Assembly: GCA_964017185.1 (NCBI GenBank)
Contig: OZ024875.1
Coordinates: 43,617,486-43,681,485 of the forward strand
DNA: 64,000 nt
Direction: 5' to 3'
Source: Rugalucina vietnamica
Lineage: Eukaryota > Mollusca > Bivalvia > Lucinida > Lucinidae
Part shown: positions 54,544 through 64,000 of the stretch, one piece after another
Layout: each line of letters begins with the position of its first letter
Numbering within the stretch: position 1 is the stretch's first letter
Position numbers and translations under genes: made by a program
The notes under the pieces: generated by a model
What the model was told of the DNA's origin: nothing
The model's database searches: none
Seen by the model: only the letters and a program-made list of their open reading frames with translations

Positions 54544-57195
54544 TCTGAATCTGAATGGTTTACTGGTGACACGCCAAATTGACAATACCTCACCAGGGGG
54601 TGGGGTTTGCGCCAGGAGAGAAATTAGTCCCTGGCTCTCACAAGAGATGCGAACTTGGACACACAGTCATCAGACATTTCAGCAGAGAAGATCAGAGTCA
54701 GGGAGGTCATTCCAGTCCCTGATAGTCTGTGGAAAGAAACTACTTTTGTACGCTTCCTTGCTAGCCAAAAAGTGTTGATTTAACGCCTATTCTTTGGGAT
54801 AAGGTCATCTGTGGGTATTCTGGCTTTACCTTTTAGACCTTTGTATAGCAATATAAGTCTACTATCCTTCCTCCTTTTCTTAAGAGATTCCCATTTCAGT
54901 TGACCTAAAATGCCAGTCATGCTCCAAGTTTCAAAAACAATTTCCCGTCACAAACCTTGCCGCACAATTTTGGACCTTTTCCAGTCTTTCCTGGAGGCCA
55001 AGAGTTTGAGGGTCCAAAACTGAGCTTTCATATTCCAAGACCGACCGCACCAGTCCTTTATAAGATGCTTCTTTCACATCTGGGGGACAAGAATACAAGT
55101 TTCTCCTCAAGAATCCGACAGTTCTGTTTGCCTTTGTACAGACATTGGAAATATGAGTATTCCATTTCAAATCATTTGTGATAGTTACACCCAGGTATTT
55201 AATGCTTTCAACGTTTTCCAGTACAGTGCCCTTAAGGGTGTATTTAGCCTGTATCTTACTAGACCGTTTATTTGTCAGCTGCATCATGTTGCATTTGACG
55301 GGTTGAAATCTCATTCCCCATTTCCTAGCCCAACTGCCTAAACGATCAATGTCTCTCAGAAATTTCAATGTATCCTATTCATTCTTGATTTCATGATAGA
55401 AAACACAATCCTTAGCAAAGAGTCTTATTTTAGACTCAATGTCTGCTGAGATGTCATTTATATACAAGGAGAACAGCAAGGGGCCGAGAACGGTGCTCTG
55501 AGGGACACCCGACACAACTGGAGCCCAATCGTATTTAATACCATTAACAACTACCCTTTGTTGTCTGAAACAAAGGAAAGAATTTATCCAATTCAGTGTT
55601 GTTTTACCTATTCCATAGCTAAACAATTTGCTTTTAAGGAGTTCATGGGGAGGAGTATTGAAAGCCTTTTCAAAATCGAGTATAAAAGTGTCGACCTGGC
55701 CTTTCATGTCTATGATTTTTCCCCAGTCATTTATCACTGTAGTCAACTGAGTTTCATAGCTGTGGCATTTCCGAAATGCCTGTAGCCTGTCCGACAAGAT
55801 TTTATGTTCATCAAGATGGGCCATAATATTTGAGCAAACAATATGTTCAAGAAGCTTACAAGGAATGCATGTCAAAGAAACAGTGTGGTGTTTGCGGACA
55901 AGTGACCTGTCGCCCTTCTTAAACAGGGGGCAAATATTAGCAAGAGACCATTCTTTTGGAATTTCACCTGTATCAATTGACTGCAGGAAGAGATTGGCGA
56001 ATACCGGACCTTATTCCATAGCCAGTTCCTTTAGGACTCTGGGATTAAGCTCATCAGGCCCGAAGGCCTCAGACGGGTTTAAACCTTTAAGAAGTTTGGT
56101 TACCCCTTCCTTTGTGACCACAATATCATGCATGAATGGGGCAGATCTATCCCTGAGAGAGACCTGTTTGTATTCACTTTAAGTGAAAACTTTCGAGAAC
56201 TGACCATTAAATTCTTCCGCCTTCTCAAATTCGGATTGTGCAATTCAACTTCCATTTCTTTTTTCAACGGGGGAATACCTTGGGTATCTTTTTTTCTGAC
56301 TGTTTTTGTAACTGTAAAATCTCTAGGATTAGCCTTAACATCTCCTACCAAGTTGTTCACGTAAATATCATTCTGCTTCCTGATATCAGCTTTGATTTCT
56401 TTCCGTAAAGATTCAAATCTAAATTTTGCACTACAAGTCTTTTTTAGCGTTTGCAAGAGTTGCATTTTTTTCTGCGAATCTTCCTTTTTATTTCAGGTGT
56501 TATCCATGGGACAGAGGAAACTAAGCGACTAGTTTTTGAGGGGATATATTTATCTGCCGATTCCTGAATAAACGATGTAATGAGATTGAAATTTTCATGG
56601 ACCGACCGAGTATCTGAGTAACTGTTGAAGTATCTTTCCTTGCAAATTTAAGTGTTTCTGCTCTCATAGATTCATAATCACCTTTCTGATAACGATTCAC
56701 TTTTCTCCTAGGTTTCTTTATAAGGGGATAGCAATTTTCAATGTGCCAGAAACAATGTCATGATCACTGAGCGTACCCGGGGAATTGACCAGGATAAGAG
56801 GTCAAAATTAAGTCCAAAGTATTTCTTTCTCTGGTGGAGAAATTGACTAATTGTTCCAAACCATGGTCATTCATGATATCTATCAAAATCTGACCCTCCG
56901 TCTGTCTCAATGATGACCCAGATTTGTTAAGCCTGTCCGGCAATTTAATATCTCTTAAGTTTTAATCACCTAAAACGTGAATTAAGGGGGTTTGTTGCCT
57001 TTATTAATATATTTGATTTTGTCAAGCTGTTCTCTAAATAAATTGTCAAACTTTTCCAGGGAATTCAATAAGTCATTTCCATTGTCAGATACTGGTAAAT
57101 GACCATCGGCAGGTGGTCGATACCAGCATGCCACAAAGTGAGATTTCTTATTTACAAAAAAATTGACCCAAACGGACTCTGAGTCAATGATGGTA
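54544..57195 (-). mobile_element. LINE (Jockey/CR1-like), 5'-truncated and broken
   Basis: On the minus strand the endonuclease remnant includes VACWYRPPADGHLPVS (about 57130), STRERNTLDLI follows, and the reverse transcriptase lies at about 55875-54931. The last contains LDFEKAFNTPPHELLKSKL, GVPQSTVLGPLLFSLYINDI, RLFAKDCVFY and WARKWGMRFQPVKCNMMQ. The catalytic FADD is FAKD and GVPQG is GVPQS, so the enzyme would be dead. Several stops and frameshifts separate the pieces. The 3' end carries short ATTCAG repeats as in CR1-type elements. Confidence 0.85.
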
Positions 57196-57440
57196 GGCCA
57201 TTAAAATTCGAGGAATAAGTTTAGCATTTGTGCTATTTATAGCTCAGGTGGCCATACTGGTCATGTGACCTGGACTATTTATTTACTAATTCCCCCTTCG
57301 TCAGGATCCTCCACGCTTTGATTGGCCCAGCGTTTTCAGAGGAGAAGATGTTTGAACATTGTGTATGACAACCACAACGACAACTACAACGACGACGGAC
57401 GACGGAGCATGGGTATGCCTTGACATTTTAATGTTATTAC
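57196..57440. repeat. Decayed repeat with ACGACGACGG-rich 3' part
   Basis: TAGCTCAGGTGGCCATACTG, GGTCATGTGACC and AACGACGACGGACGACGG resemble the 5' words and the simple-repeat end of HINE-like elements, but no terminal hairpin is present. Confidence 0.35.
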
Positions 57441-57479
57441 GATTACATGTACAATATTGAAATTCCATCTCGACATGAC

Positions 57480-58404
57480 TTAGTTGCGAAACCTCACTCC
57501 ACTACGTTCCGTTGCGGACCTTGGTGGTTTTATTCGATCAAAACACTTGTCATTGAATAAAACAGGATTACACATGGTTGACACGTGATGAGTGCATCCG
57601 AACTCGACCTTGTTGACGTCATGGGAGTGCTTTGGCGTCACGGCGCGCGCTTTGTCACGTGAGCATGGACCGCTTCTTTCTGATTGGCTTAGCGTCGCGT
57701 TAAAAAGTGAGAGCAAACGAGCTAGCTGAATGTGTAAATGTCACAGAAATTATGGATTTTAAGCAGGAAATCAGAGACTTTTCTCATAGAACATCATCTG
57801 GAAAGAAAATTTAATATCTCTGTGATTAGTATGCAAAGTTAGGGTGAGCGGGATTTAGTTTTTCACAGTGAATTTCTGGCTTCAAAATTTGATGTGTAAA
57901 GTAAAACTATTTTTGACCGGTTAGTACACAGTTGGCACTGAGGCTGTATGACACATTCGGAATGCTTTTGTGTAAACATGCATGGAGATTGTAAATAACA
58001 GCTGAAGGTCTGATTCTAGACATGACTGACAAATTGTTTACTGGGACGTTAAGCCTAAAAAGTGAAACAATATGAATAAACCACAACTATAAATTATCGT
58101 TAAACTTCTATTAAACGCCCACACTCTAATAATTCCAACTTAACTAATTTCCTACATTCTGATTGGTTGTTTGGAAGATTTTATACTGCGATAAAAGCAA
58201 TGCGTAAGAAAACTGGGTTTTCCCCATAAAAACGGCGCGACGTTACGTGATTACGTGACGATTCTTCGATGAAACGTTGACGTCAGCAAATCTAAACGTC
58301 ATAAAAACAATGGATGAACGCGTTTTGAAGGCGTCGAAATGAATATTTGGATTTTTATCAACATGGACGCTTTTCCTTATAACAGAACACCGTACGGTAA
58401 GTGT
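57480..58404 (+). promoter_or_regulatory. CpG-bearing stretch with CRE and CCAAT-like sites; possible plus-strand first exon
   Basis: TTGACGTCA, TGACGTCAT, CACGTGA and ATTGG boxes cluster here. At the end ATG GAC GCT TTT CCT (58362) opens MDAFPYNRTPY and runs into a strong donor, GTAAGTG (about 58396). An upstream ATG at 58312 opens a 10-codon frame ending in TGA. I found no second exon on the plus strand up to 64 kb, so this is only a possibility; a SINE tail (58017-58070) lies inside. Confidence 0.25.
58017..58070 (+). mobile_element. SINE 3' tail fragment
   Basis: GACATGACTGACAAATTG and ACTGGGACGTTAAGCC match the tail of the SINE at 7328-7545; the tRNA-like head is missing. Confidence 0.6.
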
Positions 58405-58736
58405 TTTAATTTTCTTGTTGTGCGTTGAAATTTGACGTTTGAATTTCAAATGTTCCTTGCCCCAGTTCAAAATCAACATGCCTTTTTAACGGTCTAGACG
58501 GCGATGGTTTCTCCCAAAAGCACAAGTTTGAATGACGTGGAGATGTTTTAAAGCTCCCGCATTTACAGCCTGTCTATTGCAAGCCAGTTATAGCTGCTTT
58601 AAATGCGAGATTCAATAAAGTTTTCAAGATGGCTGCCTCATGAAGATCCATTTTGCTCTATTTTCCTTCCGCTGGCTATAAAAATTTAAATCATTGTAGA
58701 AAAATGCAGTGTAATGAGAAAATGTTGGAATTATAA

Positions 58737-58892
58737 GGAATGAATTATTTTTTGTTGATTTTATCGGTGTGTAAACTCATGCGAATCACTCACAAGCTTC
58801 ATCATAAAGCCCTTCGGGCTTTATTTAGTTTGTGAGTGATTCGCCTGAGTTTACACATCGATAAAATCAACAAAAATAAAAATTCATTCCTA
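58737..58892. repeat. Foldback palindrome with GCCCTTCGGGC loop
   Basis: Arms of about 60 bp: GAATTATTTTTTGTTGATTT, ATCGGTGTGTAAACTCATGC and GCGAATCACTCACAA on the left, with the inverse on the right, meeting at AAAGCCCTTCGGGCTTT. A few mismatches. From 58893 to 59850 only AT-rich sequence and a poly(T) run at 59330-59364 were seen. Confidence 0.85.
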
Positions 58893-59328
58893 TATAATAA
58901 AGGCATATATCCCTCTTTGGATACCAAAAAAGGGCATTTTATCTGTGAGTATTCAAACTTTTTTTCTATCCCAAAATATAAAATTAGACATATGAAATCA
59001 AAAATAATATAGGGTAGTGTGCGTTTTTTCAACCTACAGGCCTCTGAATGCGACCTCTAAACAATATGTTTGAAAATTAGAAAAAACGATTTGATTTTCA
59101 TTTCTTTCACAGATACCATCCTGGACACACAATACATCACGAATTATTTCAAAAGCAATTTTGTTTAAGTAACACTGACTATATTGGACCTAATAAAAAC
59201 ATTTACATCTTGAAGTGTATGTCAATTTTTTCGACTCATTTAACAACCCTACCCCCTAACTTGAAAAGTGGAAAAATCAATATTTATAAATGTGTCAAAA
59301 CCATATTTGAAGATTCAAACTTTTTCTT

Positions 59329-59364
<36 letters not shown>

Positions 59365-59849
59365 CACACAACATAGAACTTGTTCATATTTTTCGCTTTA
59401 AAGCATGAAAAATATAGTGTAGTGTGCATATAAGAGAGTCTCAGAACCAACAACTTGAAAATTGCCAGTTAAAGCCTTTTTTCGGCTGTCTATTTCTTAC
59501 ACCACTTTTCATAAAACCACCCAAAATTTTAAAACTAGCACACCAAAGACAAAATACAGATAAAGAAGACTTTGTATACATCTACGTCTGCTAAAATAAA
59601 CATCAAATCAGTGCAAGTAATTTGAAGTTGTGTAATATTCAAGTTTTATCTAACCTATCCCCCTAAAATTTGCTAACATATAAAAAAAATCGAAAAAGTT
59701 GCAGAAAATGGGGTGAAAAAAAAAAATATGAAGTTGCTTAGATTAACAATTTTCATGGCTCGTTCAATGCATATAATCAATATGTATCTAAATAAAAGCT
59801 ATTAGGAAAATATCTGCAACGGCTTACGAGATATTCAACAAAATAAAAA

Positions 59850-60780
59850 GGTACAAGTAGGCAAAGATCAAAAAAAGGCGCAATCAGAAAAAAAGATTCC
59901 CACTCCAAAAACCGAGGTGGGAAAAAACAAACTAACAATCAGGTACTTATACAATGAAAACATATCGTAAGCCGAATGAGCAGCTATTTTCACAATAGGT
60001 GGCCACACAAATACCTAAACTAAACTAAAAATATGAAAAAATACATAAGACGCCAACAGCACAAAAAACCACCAAGACATAAAACAAAAATAACCACCAC
60101 AGAAGTATCGCCTTGGAACGATCAGTAACAAAAAGTTACTGGCGGGCTTAAACCGGTTTTACATGGCCATAACCTCACCCTCAGCTTCTGCAGAAGTTCA
60201 TAACATTTAGTTAGTTCATCGGTCCTCGTGGTAAATCGCTAACTAGTCAATGAATCATCAAGAACAAACAAATAAATCAAGACAAACATCCTGATGAATC
60301 AAAAACTAGGACTTACAGATTGAGTAAGCTGCCCGACTATGGAGATCCCTGGGTGCCGAATAACCTACTAACTCAGGAGCAAAAGGAAAACACCAGCTTG
60401 ACCCCGGTGGGCCAAGCAACAGACAAGAAGCTCCGGTCGCAACCAACTGAAACCTTAGCATTCTGACTGTCGCACAGCATTCAAGTTATAACCTATACGT
60501 CTGAAACGTGTTTTTTTAACTGAAAAGAAAAACCATTACTTCCTATAAGTTTCTTAAATTTGTAAACCAAGTCACCATAAAATTCAGATTCCGAAAGGCC
60601 CTCACTTAAAAGCGTCTTAAACTCAACATTATATTTTGAAATTATTTCATAGTTTCTACGATAAAATTTAGAAAATGTTTTTCGAAGTTTATGGTACCGA
60701 TAGCCCTGTTGGAGAAGTTTGTCGGTTAAACATTTATTTTGAGCGTTGAAGTCTGTAACATGATTGATGTATATGACCAT
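59850..60780 (-). mobile_element. Retroelement family RC, longest 3' copy with reverse-transcriptase C-terminus
   Basis: The minus-strand frame 60780-60493 encodes GYRYHKLRKTFSKFYRRNY and SEGLSESEFYGDLVYKFKK, a segment I recall next to reverse transcriptase in invertebrate mobile elements. Its RC tail continues to 59850 with GGTCGCAACCAACTG, CCTCGTGGTAAATCGC and AAAAGGTACAAGTAGGCAAA read on the plus strand. The element is a fossil piece; class unresolved. Confidence 0.65.
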
Positions 60781-61472
60781 ACAGTCATAGTCCTACTCGC
60801 GATGTCTGCGCAGGTAGTAAAACCCCAGTCATATTACCTGTTTATACCCGCGAAGCCAACGCAGGTCCACGCGGGAATGCTTTTATCCAAATCCTTTAAA
60901 AGGCACTGCAGTAACCGCGTGGGTATTTGAGCCAAAAGTTTGGCTCCCTGCGCGTTGGGCCAAAATATATGCATGAATAAGTTGCGTAATGGAATATTTT
61001 CTTCCTAAAATCATTCTAATGAAATAAATAAATTAAAAAAAAAAGATAGTTAAGCAAAATAAGATAAAATATTTGACAATTGCCTATGTACAAGATTTTG
61101 ACCAAATTTTTACATTAATTGCTTTTCTGCGTCTTATTCATATAACCGTCACATAAAATGGAAAAAAAAATATATGCCGGAATTTCTGTAATCGTAAAGA
61201 CTGTTTAAGTTTTTAATTGAATTGAATTTAATTTTAATCAAACGGACAGGACAGCGGTATATCGCTACAGGTGTAAAAGGTAATAAATAACACCTCGTAA
61301 AGTTTAAGTATAACTCAACGGCGCTTTGACACACGCCGTCTTCATGTTACAACTTGAAAGACCATAATTATGCGACACAGTTTTTTTTTGTATCAAAGAT
61401 GGTATCAAGTTTGATGCGCCGCCGCGTATTGCTTTTATAATAATATGTGTCCGCGCACTCCGGAGTATGAAT

Positions 61473-61666
61473 GAGCCGCGTCGTGATAAAACCGGATTTT
61501 GCATATGCGAAAACATAGGCGCAGATCAGCCTTTCAGTTCAATTCCGGTCCTCGTTTACGTTAATCCTTAATTTCAAGCTTCTAGCCTGCTTCCATGTCT
61601 GTACAGGCCGGTTTGTGTCTTATCTTGTCGAAAACCCGGAAGACCGGCTGTCTCGTGTTGCGGCTC
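61473..61666 (+). mobile_element. MITE family PM, complete copy
   Basis: GAGCCGCGTCGTGATAAAAC to CTGTCTCGTGTTGCGGCTC; the palindrome arm (AACATAGGCGCAGATCAGCC) is single and the middle is inverted relative to 4216. AAT flanks both sides. From 60781 to 61470 and 61668 to 62540 nothing else was recognised. Confidence 0.85.
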
Positions 61667-62544
61667 AATTATCTTTATATACGTGATTTTGACATAAATC
61701 ATAGAAAAATCATAAAAGTAAATTTCCATATGCAAAAGGTTGTGGTTCGACTTGTTGGGACTCTACAAATGTAAATGGATTAGAATAAAACCAGATTATA
61801 TGTGAGTACTAGCGATTTTTCATTTTCGGTGATGATGTGCGTCTATGGAAAATCTCAATCCAAAATCAAAATTTATTCTTTAGCTCAGGTTATCAATACA
61901 TGTTAACAACATGAGCAGCAATATTATAAGCATAACAAGCACAGTTTTATGGTATCATTAAGGAAAGGAAAGAAAAAGAAAGAGAGAGAGAGGACAGCAT
62001 TTCCAGTCACAGTTCTAATGAACTCTTTAGCTTGTTTGTCGCAAGTCATGTTTTATTTAATGCTCGTTTAAATGTGGTGCCCTTTTGTACAAAATAATCA
62101 AAGTATCGGACAGAATAAGCAACAAGATGTTCTTGTTTCCATGGGTGACAGTAGCGTGCTCGCTTGATCACCACCTCAATTAGTGAAATGCATAATTTCC
62201 ATATAAGTGTACACTGCTAATTTTCTAGTAGCTTCTTGCGAATCCTTCGTTCACGATGGAAAAATAACACCGTTCGAGCGAAAACGCATTTTTCAACAAA
62301 AGTGAGTCTCCGCCCCGAAGTGTTACATGCAGTTGCATGCATACTTGAAATTCCTACAGTGATTATTCCGTTGAAAGAAGTATATCCGGGCTGATGCTAC
62401 GAATTCATAAAGCTTTGTTTAAAACCTTCGTTAGCCGAAAAAAAAAAGGATCCAGTGTCCTACATGTTTTCTCTAATTAAAAAGAAGAATTATACTAAGA
62501 ATATACGAAAAGCAATGAAGAAAACATATAGCCTTAAGGGTTTA

Positions 62545-62705
62545 AAGCCAGAGAAACGCAATCGTTGTAGGGAATCGAGCGCTGATTCGTGAGCACCTGG
62601 GTTCTATCTCCCCTGCCGGCACCGTATTTGGTCATTCAGCAAGACACATTAACTCTCCAGAGTACTGGTTAAAAAAGTGGTGGCTCCATCTTGACATGAC
62701 CTCAT
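62545..62705 (+). mobile_element. Decayed tRNA-derived SINE
   Basis: CACCTGGGTTCTATCTCCCC (B-box region), CATTCAGCAAGACACATTAA (core), and GTACTGGTTAAAAAAGTGG with TTGACATGACCTC match the 7.3-kb SINE. The head is unrecognisable. Confidence 0.6.
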
Positions 62706-62778
62706 TTTCACACAAACAAATCAGTTGAAATCACTAAAGTGATAAGTTATTAGTATTTGATCGGGACATCTTTCGAAA

Positions 62779-62779
62779 A

Positions 62780-62818
<39 letters not shown>

Positions 62819-62838
62819 AGTAAATAAATAAATAAGTA
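62779..62838. repeat. (AAAT)n microsatellite
   Basis: About 15 units with one GTAA break, directly before a MITE copy. Confidence 0.95.
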
Positions 62839-63056
62839 AGCCGCATCATGAGAACACAATATTTGACATACGCGAAAACAAAGGAACTGCGAAGCTGATC
62901 GGTGCTTTTGTTTTCGCTACATGAATAGTACAATTCCTTTAATGTTTAGAATCCAAAATTTGCAGCCTCTATGAAACTTCTATGCTTGTACAACAATTTG
63001 GTCTGTGTAGGACCTGTTCGGAAACCACATTGTTCTTTTTTCTCATGATGCGGCTG
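62838..63056 (+). mobile_element. MITE family PM, diverged copy
   Basis: AGCCGCATCATGAGAACAC to TTTCTCATGATGCGGCTG, with GAAAACAAAGGAACTGCGAA and TTGTTTTCGCTAC from the central palindrome. The last 940 bases of the window hold no feature I can support. Confidence 0.8.
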
Positions 63057-64000
63057 AAAAAATGAACAAATGAGCTTTTTTAATCCATAGAGCTATTCTT
63101 GCTCCATCTTTGGAAGAACAAACAAATACCGCGAATCTAATATAAAGAATGTGCCCTGCAACTTCAAAGCCCAAATGTTATGACAATATTCACAATAAAA
63201 CGTACTTTACTCTAAAATTGGCCCGTGGGGTATGGTGATCATTGATTGATAATAAGGGCTTAAGAGACCAAAGTGCCCTTTATGACAATTGGAGCTGATG
63301 GTTTTAGCTAGCATTGCTTGGACCAGACTGCCTTTCTACACGTACATTAATCAAAAAAACATAACGCTGTCCTGTAATTTCGATTAAGCCCGTAACCAAA
63401 ATGTCTTTCAAGATAAAGAAAAAAATCTTCACACACAAAGGTTTGTTTCGACGGGGCCAATATTTTACCCAGGGTTTCATGAGCTTGACTATTGTAAAAG
63501 CAGACGGTTTTCTCCATGCATACAGAATATGGTTATTTAAAACAGGTGATATTTCATGTGTTTCGGATAAATGGATGCTTTTATCAAAATGCATATATAT
63601 CTTCAAAGGGAGTTAAAGAAAAGCTTTAATAGTTTGTCGAAACGCAAATGTCACTTAGTAAATTTTACATCCATGCAAAAAAAAAAATTAAATTGCAGAA
63701 AATGGTGACAAATGATGAAAAATGGTAAGCTTTTTACCCATTTATATGTTTATTATTTTGCATTTTATTTTAATTTATATTTTTTTTTGCAACTGCTCTA
63801 TGCATAATTGTATAGGCCGGATTCTGCAGGATATGATTAAGTATGTCCTGAAACACAAAACCCGGCATTTTTTCCGAATTTTAAGTATTTTAGTTGATAT
63901 CTGTTTCAATCAAAAAGAAGTGTCTTGTTTTGTCAAGACATTATTTTAAAGCAAATATTTACTGATCCAATGAAACATGGCTGTTTATTTTCATTGAGAA

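Noticed and set aside
59330-59401. Poly-phenylalanine frame
   Set aside because: Translation of a poly(T) tract.

Overview
The window looks like a gene-poor, repeat-rich stretch of a mollusc genome, most likely a bivalve. Reasons: eukaryotic intron-exon structure; tRNA-derived SINEs whose core resembles the V-domain; tandem-repeat elements that end in a GAGCCTTCGGCTC-type hairpin (pearl/HINE-like, known from bivalves); and dense small palindromic elements. I cannot name the species.

The main host feature is one multi-exon gene on the minus strand, about 49 kb long (52563 down to 3175). I reconstructed it from eleven short exons whose splice sites, intron phases and domain content agree. From the N-terminal side it encodes a CUB domain (2 exons), a C-type lectin-like domain (3 exons), four LDL-receptor class A repeats (one lacking two cysteines, one assembled through a 25-nt microexon) and a cysteine-containing C-terminal module that faintly resembles the fibrinogen-like region of Caspr/Neurexin IV proteins. 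It is probably an extracellular or membrane-anchored recognition or adhesion protein. The 5' end (signal peptide) was not found, and the 3' end may continue past the left edge.

Nearly everything else is mobile or repeated DNA, mostly inside this gene's introns. Left to right: LINE 3' end, 169-bp tandem array, SINE (0-2 kb); HINE-like element (4.6-6.7 kb); SINE, (GTAA)n, MITEs (7-9 kb); decayed multi-copy element with a FEN1/PIN-like core on the minus strand (10.2-14.0 kb); retroelement 3' pieces (15.5-17.3 kb); MITE split by a 1.24-kb TIR element (18.0-19.5 kb); octamer minisatellite interrupted by a 1-kb TIR element (21.5-23.5 kb); second HINE-like element (25.4-27.6 kb); paired foldback elements (28.7-29.2 kb); EN+RT LINE (30.8-34.5 kb); more foldbacks and retroelement pieces (35-41.8 kb); 2.7-kb inverted-repeat element (42.1-44.8 kb); 6.1-kb element with about 0.8-kb terminal inverted repeats (45.8-51.9 kb); minus-strand LINE (54.5-57.2 kb); then scattered MITE, SINE and retroelement pieces to the end. 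A CpG-bearing stretch at 57.5-58.4 kb may hold the first exon of a plus-strand gene.

The most unusual pattern is that copies of one foldback family end within about 25 nt of the 5' splice site of five of the eleven exons.
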